Origin: Nocardia nova NBRC 15556
GTDB taxonomy: Bacteria; Actinomycetota; Actinomycetes; Mycobacteriales; Mycobacteriaceae
Assembly (NCBI RefSeq): GCF_001613005.1
Contig: NZ_BDBN01000032.1
Span: forward strand, 1-64,000
Length of the DNA stretch: 64,000 nt
Direction of reading: 5' to 3'
The position numbers and the translations under genes were made by a program. The notes below the pieces were generated by a model. That model did not search any database and was not told the DNA's origin. It was given only the letters and a program-made list of their open reading frames with translations. The number at the start of each line of letters is the position of its first letter. The first letter of the stretch is position 1. Below are positions 17,683-27,728 of this stretch, piece after piece.

Positions 17683-18132
17683 GGCACCCGTTTCGAGTAA
17701 GGCCGCTGTGGTCGGCCTTCTCGAACGCTACTCAAAACAGTGGTCAGCCCGAGACCTCGCGCGGATTGTCCAGCTCGTCGATTCTTCGCCCCGCCGACCA
17801 GCCACTTCGCCGCCAAAGCCTCGCAGCCTGACCCGACGCTTGCCGCCGGAAACTGTTGCCGAGCTGGTCACTGCCTACCAAGCGGGCACGCCCACACCCG
17901 AACCTGCAAGCGCTACGACATCTCCAAGGCCAGCATCTTGAAGCTGCTCGCCGAGCATGGCGTCACGATGCGCCGCCAGCCACTTACGCCTGACCAGATC
18001 AACCAAGCCGCCAAGCTGTACGCCGACGGCAACTCCCTCCGCACCATAGCCGTCCAACTCGACAGCTCCTTCAGCACCGTCCGCGAAGCGCTCATCGCCC
18101 GCGGCGTGCAGATGCGGCCGGCGCGGAAGTAG
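17683..18132 (+). pseudogene. Recombinase-type double-HTH protein, frameshifted
   Basis: Two HTH repeats are split between two frames. The first frame gives YSKQWSARDLARIVQLVD and RRLPPETVAELVTAYQAGTP. The second frame takes over with KRYDISKASILKLLAEHGVTMRRQPLTPDQINQAAKLYADGNSLRTIAVQLDSSFSTVREALIARGVQMRP. The break lies at 17891-17900, where an AC dinucleotide looks duplicated (CCCACACCCG); removing it joins the two frames. The left limit is approximate, and any start lies further upstream. Related repeats occur at 11003-11302 and 11470-11610, so remains of similar genes flank the regulator-rich stretch. Confidence 0.6.
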
Positions 18133-18511
18133 GGCGGACGCCGTCTGTAGCACACGTTCTGTTACTCCCGCTGTTCACCGTGAAGATGCCATCGGCCACA
18201 TCACCCTTGCGGATGTGACCGACGAGCAGGCGCAGCCCGCCGAACTCTCGCTGAAAGACAAGCGCATTAGGCGATTCCACGTGATGTCTCACCGCGCATG
18301 CAGGTCCGTACGGAACCGACGAGTGGCGCCCGTAACATCGCCACTCAACCTTCCGATAGCGGAAAGCATTGGGTACGTCAGCAGAACCGGATCACCTGCT
18401 TCCATAACGTTGCAGATCATGGCTGGGCCTTTGCCGCCGGTTGTTGTCGGAGTCACCCAGTACAGTCACGACGCTGTTCAAACGAAGCTACGCCGCACTC
18501 GGGGAGGAACC
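18133..18511 (+). other. Upstream region of the MBL-E2/E1/JAB-patatin operon
   Basis: About 380 bases without a convincing gene. The frame of the next gene stays open through most of it, but the residues are Arg-rich and unstructured, and the strong ribosome site GGGGAGG at 18501 marks the real start at 18512. The promoter of the operon should be here; I see no strong -35/-10 pair. Confidence 0.4.
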
Positions 18512-19777
18512 GTGGCCAGTCCTGAAGCTTTGCCCGCTCGTGGAGCGGTATTTTGGCCGGTTGGCACCGGCGACAGCACGACACTGGTTGTCGACGAATC
18601 GACCGTGCTACAGATCGACCTGCACGACCTGGCAAAGGCTCAGGACGAAGAGAACCCCGAGGTCGCAGTGGTCGACAGGCTTGTCGACGCTCTCCCCACC
18701 CAAGACGGCAAGCCGTACCTGGCGACCTTCGCCCTCACACATGCCGACAAGGATCACTGTCTCGGCTTCGCCGACTTGTTGTCCAAAGTTCAGATCGGCG
18801 AGCTGTGGTCTACGCCGCGCTTGTGGCGAGAGTTCAACGACCCTGATGCACCCGAACCTTGTCCTGATGCGGTTGCTTTCCGCGAAGAGTCAGAACGCCG
18901 GATTGAGGCGACTATGGCCGCCATTGCTAAGGGCGGTCAACCTGCCAGTGGTGACCGAATTAAGGTGGTCGGCTACGACGATGAACACAGCAAGCAAGCG
19001 TACGATGAACTTCCCGACGAGTATAAATCTTGGCCCGGCAAATCGATAACTAAACTCGATGGGCGCGACTACAGCGACCGATTTGAAGCATTCATTCATG
19101 CGCCATTCCGAGAGGACTGTGCAGCCCCGCGCAATGAGACGTCCCTCGCCATGCAAGTGACACTAACTGACGACACGGGCACTACAGGAAAGTTGTTGCT
19201 GTTCGGAGACTTGGCACATGACACAATCATGAAGATATTCGAGTACAGCGAGCACCATGATCGCGCAAATTACTTAGAATGGGATTTGTTACTGGCTCCA
19301 CACCACTGCTCAAAGAAGGTCATGTACAAACCCGACGATTCAGGTAATGACGAACTTCAACTGGACATCATGGACGCTTTCGAACGCCATAAGCTCGAAA
19401 GTGGTGTCGTAATATTCAGTAGCGGCATTGTCCCTGCTAGCGATACGCCAGGCGCGAATCCACCCCACCGAAAAGCAGCCGATCGCTACGCTGAGATATC
19501 GGATGAGACAATCTGCACTATGTCCTGGGGAGACGATAAAGCGCCGTCGCCCATCATTCTCGGCATCGATTCTATGGGCGCGCGTATTGTTCGTGAGATC
19601 GATATTTCGGCTGCAAGCCGTCTTGCAGCAGTAACCGCGGCCGCCACGAGCCTTGCGAGCGCGTTGCCATCACCTGCGCATGCAACTGAGGACACAACAG
19701 ATCCTATCGAAGATGCGGTCATATCCGATCGTGGCGGCGAGCGTGCGCCTGACCAAGCCGTCGGATTCGGCCAGTGA
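18512..19777 (+). CDS. Metallo-beta-lactamase-fold protein of E2-E1-JAB operon
   Basis: A 421-residue protein of the metallo-beta-lactamase superfamily, nearest to the ComEC/Rec2-type branch. The fold opens with GAVFWPVGTGDSTTLVVDESTVLQIDLHD. The metal-site motif is HADKDHCLGF (an H-x-D-x-D-H variant of the classical site), followed by LLLFGDLAHDTIMKIF (metal-bridging Asp) and LLLAPHHCSKKV (distal His). It is therefore probably an active hydrolase or nuclease. The last ~60 residues (Ala/Ser/Asp-rich, ending VGFGQ) look disordered. The GTG start has GGGGAGG upstream. Its stop overlaps the next start as GTGA, so translation is coupled to the ubiquitin-like conjugation protein. Possible roles are nuclease effector or second-messenger hydrolase. 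Confidence 0.8.
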   Translation: MASPEALPARGAVFWPVGTGDSTTLVVDESTVLQIDLHDLAKAQDEENPEVAVVDRLVDALPTQDGKPYLATFALTHADKDHCLGFADLLSKVQIGELWSTPRLWREFNDPDAPEPCPDAVAFREESERRIEATMAAIAKGGQPASGDRIKVVGYDDEHSKQAYDELPDEYKSWPGKSITKLDGRDYSDRFEAFIHAPFREDCAAPRNETSLAMQVTLTDDTGTTGKLLLFGDLAHDTIMKIFEYSEHHDRANYLEWDLLLAPHHCSKKVMYKPDDSGNDELQLDIMDAFERHKLESGVVIFSSGIVPASDTPGANPPHRKAADRYAEISDETICTMSWGDDKAPSPIILGIDSMGARIVREIDISAASRLAAVTAAATSLASALPSPAHATEDTTDPIEDAVISDRGGERAPDQAVGFGQ

Positions 19778-22269
19778 ACGACCTCGCCACTGACCAGCTG
19801 CAGGAGCTCGCGGCGGCCAGCAACGGTGCCATAGAAATTTTGCGCACAGTTAGTCGCGATCAAACAACAGCGTATACTGTCTCGCTCGATACAAGCGGGA
19901 TCACCAGTGTCACAGGGGGCATTAAGGTTCGCGCTCGCGAGCGTTTCGAAATTACCGTCGGGGGCCAATTTCCCTTCAAGCATCCATCAGTCAGCGTGCA
20001 CCACCGAAGATGGGCGGGAAGCCCGCATGTAAATTGGGGCAGCACGCTTTGTTTGTACCTCGCGCCTTCAGTCGAGTGGAACCCTGCCGAGGGCATGAGG
20101 GGTTTGATCTCCAGGCTAAACCTGTGGCTCAAACGCGCAGCTTCTGGCACTCTCGACCCCCATGGGCAGCCCCTGCATCCACCCGCAGCTTATGCCTCAG
20201 GTGACGCGGGCTGGCTGGTAGTTCACCCCGAGCTGACGCACGCTTTACCTCTGTCTCCCTTCGGATCAACACGAGATAGAAATCATAAGATTATATACGC
20301 ATGGTGCCGCCGGAGGGGTAACCGAGTCGATATTGTCGAGTGGCTCGGAGCGACGGACGTCTACTCACGTGTCTCAGCATCGAGTTTTTCGCCTTTCGAT
20401 GCTCACGAAGAGCTCATATTCGTGGCCCCGGTCTTGCTGCTGACTGATATTATCGGTTTTGAGTACCCGGACAATGTTTCCGCCCTAGCGACTTCACTTG
20501 ATCGATTTGGTGTGACCCGAAAGTTTCTGCTCGATTCTTTGGCAAGAGCCAGCACGATCAATAACTATATCAAGTCATTGACAGATACGTCAGAGAAGTT
20601 TCCCACGATACTCGTTCTTGGGACACCAGGCCGTGGCGTGGCGGGTGAAAGTGCAGTTACGCACATAGTAGCGTGGAAGCTCGACGACTTAGGGCACCGG
20701 ATCGTTAAGCTTATCGGCGATATGCCCGCCAACGCTCCTCTGGAACTTTCAGAAGAAGTGCAGGATCTCGGCCGGAGTTGGATGGGATATGCAAAAGCTG
20801 AGTGGATGGTCGTCTACGAGAACCGGCCAGAGACTACTAACCGACGCGACTCCGGGACCGCCGCTAACTGGCTATCGAACAAGCGAGTTCTGATCCTCGG
20901 ATGCGGAGCGTTAGGTGCACCTATCGCCGAGCATTGCGTACGAGCCGGCGTGGCGCAACTGACGGTCGCCGACAGCGGTGCGGTCACACCCGGAATTCTC
21001 GTTCGACAGCCATACAGTGATGGCGATATCGGCTTCAGCAAGTCGTGGGCTCTCGCGAAACGACTCTCAGAGATCCGACCCGAGCTTACTGTCGATTTCG
21101 TCAACGGCGATGTTGTCGCCAAGTTTCTCGGCGCAACAGCCAACGTTTCACAATTCGACCTAGTGGTGGACGCGACCGCCAATGCGAGTGTCAGGGCCGC
21201 GCTCGAAGCTAGACGTATGCCCGACAGGGAGATCTGGCCTCCGGTCTTGACAGCACTGTTTGGCCACGACGCCACGCTCGGCATTGTGACCGTCTCACAT
21301 GGTGGCTCAACAGGCTCTGGCTACGACCTCCTCCGAAGGGCAGCGATCGACGCCTATGGATTCGAGAGTGGCGCGTGGTCAGATATCGCGGGGGATATAT
21401 TCCCCAGCACTCCAAGATCCGATTTGTTCTTTCCTGAGCCGGGCTGTTCAGCGCCCACTTTCGTTGGCTCATCCGTTCAGACAGGCGCCCTAGCCTCATC
21501 ATTGTTCTGGTTCGGGATAAATGAGTTGACAAGTCCAGCCAAAGGGAAGCCGATGAGTGCAATCGCAACTCAAATCGGCACCACGTCTCCCGCCCCCGGC
21601 ACCACCCGCCTAGATTGGCCGAACGACCATGTTGCGCGCGATGATACAGGACAGTACGAAATTCGGCTTACACAGCGAGCACTACATGAGATGCGCGCCG
21701 AAACTCGACGCGGGGCACGAGTCCGCAACGCTAGCATCGAAACTGGAGGAATGCTCCTCGGCTCATTCGACGAAGCGATTAATGTGGTCCATGTTGACGT
21801 GGCCACGGGACCTTCGCCGGACTCGAAACTTTCGGATATTTTCTTCAGCCACGGCACTGAAGGAACGCAAGAAATTATAGACCGCTATCGTTCACAAACA
21901 AATGGACGTATTGGGTTCGTAGGGATCTGGCATACCCATCCCTACGGAAGAGCACATCCAAGCCCCACTGACGTTGCTGGTATGAAGTGGCTGGTATCTC
22001 CTGCTGGCGCGGGTCGGAGGGCCCTCATGCTGATCTTGGGCGGCGACCACGCGAGTTGGACCGATTGGGTCGAATCCGGAAAACCACCGAGCATGTACGT
22101 TCGCGTAGTCACCCGCCCGGGGGGGAGCATACAGTCGCATGAAAACTCGATATCATTAGCACCCTCCACCGCAAAATACTATTCGGGCGGATATGCGTCT
22201 TCTTACGACGATAACACTCCCCGCAAATTTCGTTGGTGGTCCGTTTTTGCTAGGGCTGGTAAGAAATGA
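19774..22269 (+). CDS. E2-E1-JAB fusion protein (ubiquitin-like conjugation)
   Basis: An 831-residue three-module protein. Residues ~1-135 are E2-like: the strand block FPFKHPSVSVHHR, then VNWGSTLCLYL with a cysteine (Cys93) in the position of the E2 catalytic residue, followed by EWNPAEGM. Residues ~365-590 are a ThiF/E1 adenylation domain: NKRVLILGCGALGAPIAEH (nucleotide-binding Gly loop), VADSGAVTPGILVRQ with the Arg finger, GFSKSWALAKRL, and FDLVVDATANASVR; PGCSAPTFVGS carries a candidate E1 thiol (Cys559). Residues ~625-760 are a JAB/JAMM protease: ETGGMLLG (Glu657) and HTHPYGRAHPSPTD (His720, His722, Asp733), so its zinc site is complete. Residues ~140-350 are an unassigned linker domain. 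It joins what CBASS splits into Cap2 and Cap3. Overlaps both neighbours by four bases. Confidence 0.9.
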   Translation: MNDLATDQLQELAAASNGAIEILRTVSRDQTTAYTVSLDTSGITSVTGGIKVRARERFEITVGGQFPFKHPSVSVHHRRWAGSPHVNWGSTLCLYLAPSVEWNPAEGMRGLISRLNLWLKRAASGTLDPHGQPLHPPAAYASGDAGWLVVHPELTHALPLSPFGSTRDRNHKIIYAWCRRRGNRVDIVEWLGATDVYSRVSASSFSPFDAHEELIFVAPVLLLTDIIGFEYPDNVSALATSLDRFGVTRKFLLDSLARASTINNYIKSLTDTSEKFPTILVLGTPGRGVAGESAVTHIVAWKLDDLGHRIVKLIGDMPANAPLELSEEVQDLGRSWMGYAKAEWMVVYENRPETTNRRDSGTAANWLSNKRVLILGCGALGAPIAEHCVRAGVAQLTVADSGAVTPGILVRQPYSDGDIGFSKSWALAKRLSEIRPELTVDFVNGDVVAKFLGATANVSQFDLVVDATANASVRAALEARRMPDREIWPPVLTALFGHDATLGIVTVSHGGSTGSGYDLLRRAAIDAYGFESGAWSDIAGDIFPSTPRSDLFFPEPGCSAPTFVGSSVQTGALASSLFWFGINELTSPAKGKPMSAIATQIGTTSPAPGTTRLDWPNDHVARDDTGQYEIRLTQRALHEMRAETRRGARVRNASIETGGMLLGSFDEAINVVHVDVATGPSPDSKLSDIFFSHGTEGTQEIIDRYRSQTNGRIGFVGIWHTHPYGRAHPSPTDVAGMKWLVSPAGAGRRALMLILGGDHASWTDWVESGKPPSMYVRVVTRPGGSIQSHENSISLAPSTAKYYSGGYASSYDDNTPRKFRWWSVFARAGKK

Positions 22270-23348
22270 CCGGTACGTCTCCAAAGATCGGGCTCGCACT
22301 TTCGGGTGGCGGCTTTCGGGCGATCGCTTTTGGGATCGGAGTTTTACGGGCCCTGCATGACCGTGACCTCCTACGCTACGTTCGCGTAGTGTCCGGAATA
22401 AGCGGAGGAGGAATTCTAGCAGCCATGTGGGCTTACGGGCCGGAGAATTACGCAGAATTCGACGACTCGGTCGTAAACCTCCTTCGGACAGGTCTACAGG
22501 CGGAGCTAGTTTGGCGCACGTTTGGCCCACATTCGGTCTCTCGGAATGGAGTGAGTCTGGCCAAGGCCCTTACCGGCAAATCTCAACGAGTACACAATAG
22601 AACGGACAGCCTTGTCGAAGCTCTATCACACAGAGAATTTGGTAAGAAGAATCTCTCCGAGGTCACCCACGACCGACTGTCAACAGTAATATCGGCAACC
22701 GATTTGGCCACGTCATCAGCAATTCGCTTCGGCAGCAACGTCAGCTCATGCGCTCCATACGGCCGGATTACTGACAAGATTGCGGTTGCCGAAGCTGCAG
22801 CCGCCTCTGCAGCCTTCCCAGCATTACTGCCTGCCATAACGCGAACGTACAACTTCAAATACCGGGACGGATCGCCCCACGAAAAGACAGTCACTATGAC
22901 CGATGGGGGCGTATATGACAACCTTGGCCTTTCGCCTCTTCTACCTGGTCGTTCGCACCAACACACCAGCCACGTTTATGAACTTGACTACTTAATCGTC
23001 TCTGATGCCGGCAGGGGAACTAGTCACCGCGTAGCGGCATCTTTTATGCTCCGCCGACTCGCGCAGAGCTTCGACATAACCCATCGAAAAACCCAGGACG
23101 CGGCCCGCTCTCGGATTCATCTTACGGGCGAGGCGCGGCAAGTATCCGGCTTTGTCCACAGCTACTTGGGCATGAACGACTCAAATCTTCCGTTGCCAGT
23201 CTCCGACTTAATTCCGAGAAGCAGCGTCAACGATTACCCCACCAACTTCGCGAAAATGGCAAGCCAGGATCTTGCGAAGCTGTCCACGCGAGGGGAGCAA
23301 CTAACCCGGTCGCTACTGTCCTTCTACTGCCCTAATCTGCCCAACTGA
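22266..23348 (+). CDS. Patatin-like phospholipase
   Basis: A 360-residue patatin-fold lipase. It has the oxyanion loop SGGGFRAIAFG near the N-terminus, the nucleophile elbow GISGGG (G-x-S-x-G, Ser ~44) followed by ILAAMWAYG, and the catalytic Asp in TMTDGGVYDNLG. No signal peptide or membrane segment. In CBASS, patatin lipases (CapV) are effectors that destroy the inner membrane once switched on. Here it starts inside the stop codon of the E2-E1-JAB gene (ATGA), so it is the third gene of the operon and its likely killing arm. No cyclic-nucleotide synthase is present, so activation must differ, perhaps through the conjugation machinery. Confidence 0.88.
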   Translation: MTGTSPKIGLALSGGGFRAIAFGIGVLRALHDRDLLRYVRVVSGISGGGILAAMWAYGPENYAEFDDSVVNLLRTGLQAELVWRTFGPHSVSRNGVSLAKALTGKSQRVHNRTDSLVEALSHREFGKKNLSEVTHDRLSTVISATDLATSSAIRFGSNVSSCAPYGRITDKIAVAEAAAASAAFPALLPAITRTYNFKYRDGSPHEKTVTMTDGGVYDNLGLSPLLPGRSHQHTSHVYELDYLIVSDAGRGTSHRVAASFMLRRLAQSFDITHRKTQDAARSRIHLTGEARQVSGFVHSYLGMNDSNLPLPVSDLIPRSSVNDYPTNFAKMASQDLAKLSTRGEQLTRSLLSFYCPNLPN

Positions 23349-23503
23349 CGCTCAAGAGTAGACGGATCAGTCGGTGATCAGTCGGCTCGAAGGTACGGAT
23401 AGGTGGGCTGCGATACATTCCCGTAACCCGGATGAGCAGTCAAGCGACCAGCGTTCTACGCTTGCTGCTCCAGTATTCACAGAATCAGACAGGAACAAAC
23501 AAC

Positions 23504-23839
23504 ATGGCCAGGAAAGTCACCGTCGAGTTGATCGATGACTACGACGGCAAGTCGAAAGCCGAGGAGACGGTGTTCTTCAGCCTCGACGGCGTAGAGTACG
23601 AGATCGACTTGTCGGCTAAGAACGCGAGCAAGTTGCGCGGCCACTTCGAACAGTGGACCGAATCTGCTCGCAAGGTGGGCCGGATCCCCCGCGGTAAACG
23701 GAAGACCGCCGCCCGCACCGTGGGCGATAAGGAACAGACCGGCGCGATTCGCGAATGGGCCCGGAACAACGGCTACAACGTGTCGAGCCGTGGACGGATC
23801 CAGGCGGACATCATCGAGGCGTACAACAGGGCGAGCTGA
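23504..23839 (+). CDS. lsr2: Lsr2-family nucleoid protein (xenogeneic silencer)
   Basis: A 111-residue Lsr2 homologue, the actinobacterial functional counterpart of H-NS. The N-terminal dimerisation domain starts [37 protein letters not shown]. The C-terminal DNA-binding domain carries [28 protein letters not shown] with the R-G-R motif that enters the AT-rich minor groove. ATG at 23504; upstream in-frame codons are not protein-like. Its position between two defence operons suggests an island-borne copy that could silence this AT-richer DNA; whether the host has another copy cannot be seen here. Confidence 0.92.
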   Translation: MARKVTVELIDDYDGKSKAEETVFFSLDGVEYEIDLSAKNASKLRGHFEQWTESARKVGRIPRGKRKTAARTVGDKEQTGAIREWARNNGYNVSSRGRIQADIIEAYNRAS

Positions 23840-24161
23840 GACCACCGCCAGCCATTCGTCTTGGCGCCAACACTTTGGGCGAAGCCAAGCAGAAGTCGCC
23901 GCTGCAGGCTAGTCGGACAAGCGTTTTCGGCTCTTCCGGGCGAACCGCTCGGCGCATCACCAGACGCCAAGGGCAGGTCGTGTTGGCATGCTAAGTGCTG
24001 TGCTGGGCGGGGCGAGGGTTCAGAGCGTTGACGCCGGATGAGGGGCCCTTATGCTCCCGGAAGCCTATGCCCTTCCTGAGCATCTCATGCGGTCCAAGAG
24101 AAGATGTCGGAGGTCGAACGTATCCTGATCTACTGCTTTGAAATCGGAGGGGAGCTGCCCA
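23840..24161 (+). promoter_or_regulatory. Intergenic region with promoter for the SNF2/DUF1156/DUF499 operon
   Basis: About 320 bases with no gene. TTGACG (24028-24033), a 16-base spacer and TATGCT (24050-24055) form a plausible sigma-A-type promoter about 105 bases ahead of the helicase start. Confidence 0.5.
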
Positions 24162-27100
24162 GTGAGCGAGACCACGGAGACGACGGTGAGCTTGGCGACT
24201 CTACGCACGGGGCAGCGCCTCCGCGGGCTGGTGCCCGGGCAGACGGTCACGTTGATTGCCGTCGATCCCATCGATTCGGCACTGTACGAGATTTTCTACC
24301 GCGACGACGCCGGACGCAGCGGCGCCCGTACGTTGACTGAGGCCGACACTGTACGTTTAGAACTGGCGGGCGACTTCGACGCGGCACCAGCGTTCGATGG
24401 TGATCCCGACGAGTTCCGGCTCGCGGCCGAAGCGCTGCGGATCAAATACGCGGCTTTGTACGACCCGATGGTGGCGGTTAACAGCTCCGACGTCGACCCG
24501 CTGCCGCATCAGATCCGCGCGGTCTATGAAGAGTTGCTGCCGCGGATCCCCTTGCGGTTCCTGCTCGCCGATGACCCCGGCGCAGGCAAGACGATCATGG
24601 CTGGCCTATACATCAAGGAACTGATCCTTCGCTCGGACTGCGAGCGGGCCATCGTGGTTGCGCCCGGCGGGCTGGTCGAGCAGTGGCGTGAGGAGCTGTC
24701 GCAGAAGTTCGACCTACATTTCCAGGTCTTCGGTCGGCAGATGGTCGATGATGCGGAGGGCCGCAACGTCTTCACTCAGCATCCGTATCTGATCGTGCGG
24801 ATGGATCAGCTCTCCCGCAGCGACGACCTGATGGAGCAGCTCTCCGACGTGACTTGGGATGTGGCCGTAGTTGATGAAGCGCACCGGATGTCGGCGAGGT
24901 ACTCATCGTGGGCGGGCGAAGTCGACGAGACCAAGCGATTCCGCCTCGGTCGGCTGTTGTCGGAGACCGCGCACAACTTTCTGCTGATGACCGCGACCCC
25001 GCACGCAGGCAAGGAAGAGGACTTCCAGCTGTTTATGTCGCTACTGGACCGGGACCGGTTCGAGGGGCAGTTTCGGCAGGGTGTGCACCGCACCGACACG
25101 CGAGGGCTGATGCGCCGAATGGTGAAGGAGGACCTGCTCACATTTGAGGGCAAGCCGCTATTCCCTGAACGCCGTGCCTACACCGTGGAGTACGAGCTGA
25201 GCGCTGCGGAGCGGGAACTGTATGAACTGGTCACCGCCTATGTGCGCACCGAGATGGGACGCGCCGAGCGTATCGCTCAGGCAGGAGACAAGAAGCGGGG
25301 CAACAACGTTGGCTTCGCCCTGACGGTGCTGCAACGGCGCCTCGCATCCAGCCCAGAAGCCATTCTGCGGTCGCTGGACCGACGCCAGCAACGCTTGGAG
25401 GGGCGCCTGCGGGAGATGCGCCGCGCTCAAGACGCCGCCCGCTACACCACTGGCCCGACCTACCCCTCTCAGACTGACACAGAGCTCCCAGCGATGGCGA
25501 TTGAGGACTTTGAGGACTTTGATGAGGAGGCCACTGAGGAAGAACGCGCTCAGTTTGAGGCGCAGGTCGACCAAGTTGTAGATCTCGCAACGGCGGCTCA
25601 AACAATCCCCGAGCTGCAGGCCGAGATTTCGATCCTCGAAGACCTCATCCGCGTCGCGCGCCGCGTCCGACTGCAAGACGACGACAAAAAGTGGGTACAG
25701 CTACGCACCATCCTCGACGAGCAGGTCCTCGCCCACGACGGCGCCGGCGCAGCCCGAAAGATCATTATCTTCACTGAGCACCGCGACACCCTGGATTACC
25801 TGAACCAGAAAATCAGCGCGCGACTCGGCCGCGCCGATTCGGTCATCACCATCCATGGAGGCATACGCCGCGAAGAGCGCAAGGCCGCACGCGAGAAGTT
25901 CACCTACAGCCCCGAGACCGTGGTACTCCTGGCCACTGACGCCGCCGGCGAAGGACTCAACCTGCAACGCGCCCACCTGATGGTCAATTACGACCTGCCA
26001 TGGAACCCGAACCGCATCGAGCAGCGCTTCGGCCGGATCCACCGCATCGGTCAGCGTGAAGTCTGCCACTTGTGGAACATGGTCGCCAAAGACACACGCG
26101 AGGGCGACGTGTTTGTACGGCTGCTGTCCAAGATCGCCCAGATGTCCATGGCCTACAACGGCAACCTTTTCAACGTACTCGGCGATGCCGACGCGTTCCA
26201 AGAACGGTCACTACGCGATCTACTCATCGAGGCCATCCGGTACGGCGATCAGCCTGAGACGAAGGCAAGGCTCGACCGCATCATTGACGCAGGGGTCTCC
26301 CACGGCCTGGACGAGATGGTCGCTGAGCGTGCTCTTCACCCGGAGATGTTCAGTGCACTCGATCTCGACGAGGTGCGGGCACGTATGGAGAAGGCCCGTG
26401 AGCGCCGTCTCCAGCCCGGCTACATCGCCGCATTCTTTCTTCCCGCCTTTGAGCGCCTCGGTGGCCGCATCCGCAAACGCGAGAAGGGTCGCTACGAGGT
26501 CACCCGCGTCCCTACCCGGGTCATTGACACCGCCCGGCGCCTCAACCGATGGGCACAGGTCGCCGACCAATACGAGCGCGTCACCTTCGAACTGCACCTC
26601 ACCCGACCCACAGGGCAAACCACTGCCGCGCTCATTGCCCCTGGGCACCCACTGTTACACGCCGTGATCGAGGCGACCATCGAAGACCTCGGCGCGGTTT
26701 TGAAACGCGGCACTACCCTTGTCGACCGGCGTGAGAAGCAAACTGACGCCCCCATGCTGATGTATGCGGTCGAGCAGCGCATTGAGAACGCCGCCCCAGG
26801 CGCCCATACAGTGTCTCACCACTTTGACTATCCGCTGCTGGAACAAACCGGCACCGTCACTGTCTCAGCTGCGCCCCCGTATCTGGATTACGACGCACCT
26901 GAGCCGCACGAAGCCGATGCAATTGCCGCGATTGCAGCCAGCGACTGGGCCCGTAAGAACTACGAGAAGGCTGTTCGCGCCTGGTCCTTCAGAGACGGCC
27001 TCCAGCCGCGTATGGACGAAATCAAGGTCCGTCTTGACATCGAGACCTCACGCACCCGAAAGCAGGTCAAGGACCGACTGCTCGCCGAGATCAACCACTG

Positions 27101-27728
27101 GGACCGCGAATACACTCGCCTTGAGGCTCTCGAACGCGCGGGAACTATCGGTCGACTCCGGGCAGAGACTGCCTACGCCCGAGCGCGTCAGCTTGACGAA
27201 CGCCTCGACCACCGACTCCGCGAACTCGACGAAGCCACCCAACTTGTCGCTGTCCCCGCCATTATCCGCGGGACGGCACTTGTCATTCCGAGCAGTGTGA
27301 TCGCGGACGAGGCCCACCACCAACCGCAGATCTTCGCGCGTGACACCGACGAAGTCGAACGCCGCGCCGTCGAAGCCGTGCTTGACGCCGAACGATCGCT
27401 CGGCCGGACACCCATCGAGATGCCCCGCAACAATCCGGGCTACGACATCCAGTCCATAGACAGTGACGGCCGCATCCACTACATCGAGGTTAAGGGCCGC
27501 GTCGTGGGCTCAGATACTTTCACCATCACCGCCAACGAGGTCACCTTTGCGCAGACCCAAGTTGACCGGCACCGCCTTGCACTCGTCCTCGTCTCACCTG
27601 AGGGCGCGGAGCACGACGAGCTCCGCTACATCACCAACGCCTTCACTCACCTGGAGCCCTCGGCCACAACCCGCTCCTATAACGAGAAGTGGCGCGACTA
27701 TTGGTTCCGGGGAGGTCCACCCCAGTGA
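24162..27728 (+). CDS. SNF2/DEAD-type helicase with C-terminal DUF3883 (DrmD-like)
   Basis: A 1188-residue superfamily 2 helicase/translocase. The GTG at 24162 has GGAGGGGAG upstream. Motif I is DDPGAGKT (residues ~137-144), motif Ia region [13 protein letters not shown], motif II DEAH (~238-241), motif [12 protein letters not shown], and the second core domain has [28 protein letters not shown] and the Arg-finger motif [15 protein letters not shown] charged coiled segment follows, and near the C-terminus [25 protein letters not shown] is DUF3883, a nuclease-like fold often attached to defence helicases. Resembles the DrmD helicase of class 1 DISARM. The stop overlaps the methyltransferase start by four bases (GTGA). 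Confidence 0.85.
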   Translation: MSETTETTVSLATLRTGQRLRGLVPGQTVTLIAVDPIDSALYEIFYRDDAGRSGARTLTEADTVRLELAGDFDAAPAFDGDPDEFRLAAEALRIKYAALYDPMVAVNSSDVDPLPHQIRAVYEELLPRIPLRFLLADDPGAGKTIMAGLYIKELILRSDCERAIVVAPGGLVEQWREELSQKFDLHFQVFGRQMVDDAEGRNVFTQHPYLIVRMDQLSRSDDLMEQLSDVTWDVAVVDEAHRMSARYSSWAGEVDETKRFRLGRLLSETAHNFLLMTATPHAGKEEDFQLFMSLLDRDRFEGQFRQGVHRTDTRGLMRRMVKEDLLTFEGKPLFPERRAYTVEYELSAAERELYELVTAYVRTEMGRAERIAQAGDKKRGNNVGFALTVLQRRLASSPEAILRSLDRRQQRLEGRLREMRRAQDAARYTTGPTYPSQTDTELPAMAIEDFEDFDEEATEEERAQFEAQVDQVVDLATAAQTIPELQAEISILEDLIRVARRVRLQDDDKKWVQLRTILDEQVLAHDGAGAARKIIIFTEHRDTLDYLNQKISARLGRADSVITIHGGIRREERKAAREKFTYSPETVVLLATDAAGEGLNLQRAHLMVNYDLPWNPNRIEQRFGRIHRIGQREVCHLWNMVAKDTREGDVFVRLLSKIAQMSMAYNGNLFNVLGDADAFQERSLRDLLIEAIRYGDQPETKARLDRIIDAGVSHGLDEMVAERALHPEMFSALDLDEVRARMEKARERRLQPGYIAAFFLPAFERLGGRIRKREKGRYEVTRVPTRVIDTARRLNRWAQVADQYERVTFELHLTRPTGQTTAALIAPGHPLLHAVIEATIEDLGAVLKRGTTLVDRREKQTDAPMLMYAVEQRIENAAPGAHTVSHHFDYPLLEQTGTVTVSAAPPYLDYDAPEPHEADAIAAIAASDWARKNYEKAVRAWSFRDGLQPRMDEIKVRLDIETSRTRKQVKDRLLAEINHWDREYTRLEALERAGTIGRLRAETAYARARQLDERLDHRLRELDEATQLVAVPAIIRGTALVIPSSVIADEAHHQPQIFARDTDEVERRAVEAVLDAERSLGRTPIEMPRNNPGYDIQSIDSDGRIHYIEVKGRVVGSDTFTITANEVTFAQTQVDRHRLALVLVSPEGAEHDELRYITNAFTHLEPSATTRSYNEKWRDYWFRGGPPQ

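Noticed and set aside
17441..17700. A - strand frame ending EGLAKPVGADTINVKVDAREEG
   Set aside because: It has protein-like pieces but no supported start and no family; it overlaps the end of the small gene at 17206-17442. I could not decide between a tiny gene and chance.
18215..18511. Upstream extension of the MBL gene to a longer N-terminus
   Set aside because: The extra ~99 residues are Arg-rich and unlike the fold; GGGGAGG before the GTG at 18512 settles the start.
22266..23348. Reading the patatin operon as standard CBASS
   Set aside because: No cGAS/DncV-like nucleotidyltransferase is encoded anywhere nearby, so calling it CBASS would go beyond the evidence.
23360..23400. Direct repeat GATCAGTCGG between the patatin and Lsr2 genes
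   Set aside because: Only two short copies close together; too little to call a regulatory or attachment site.
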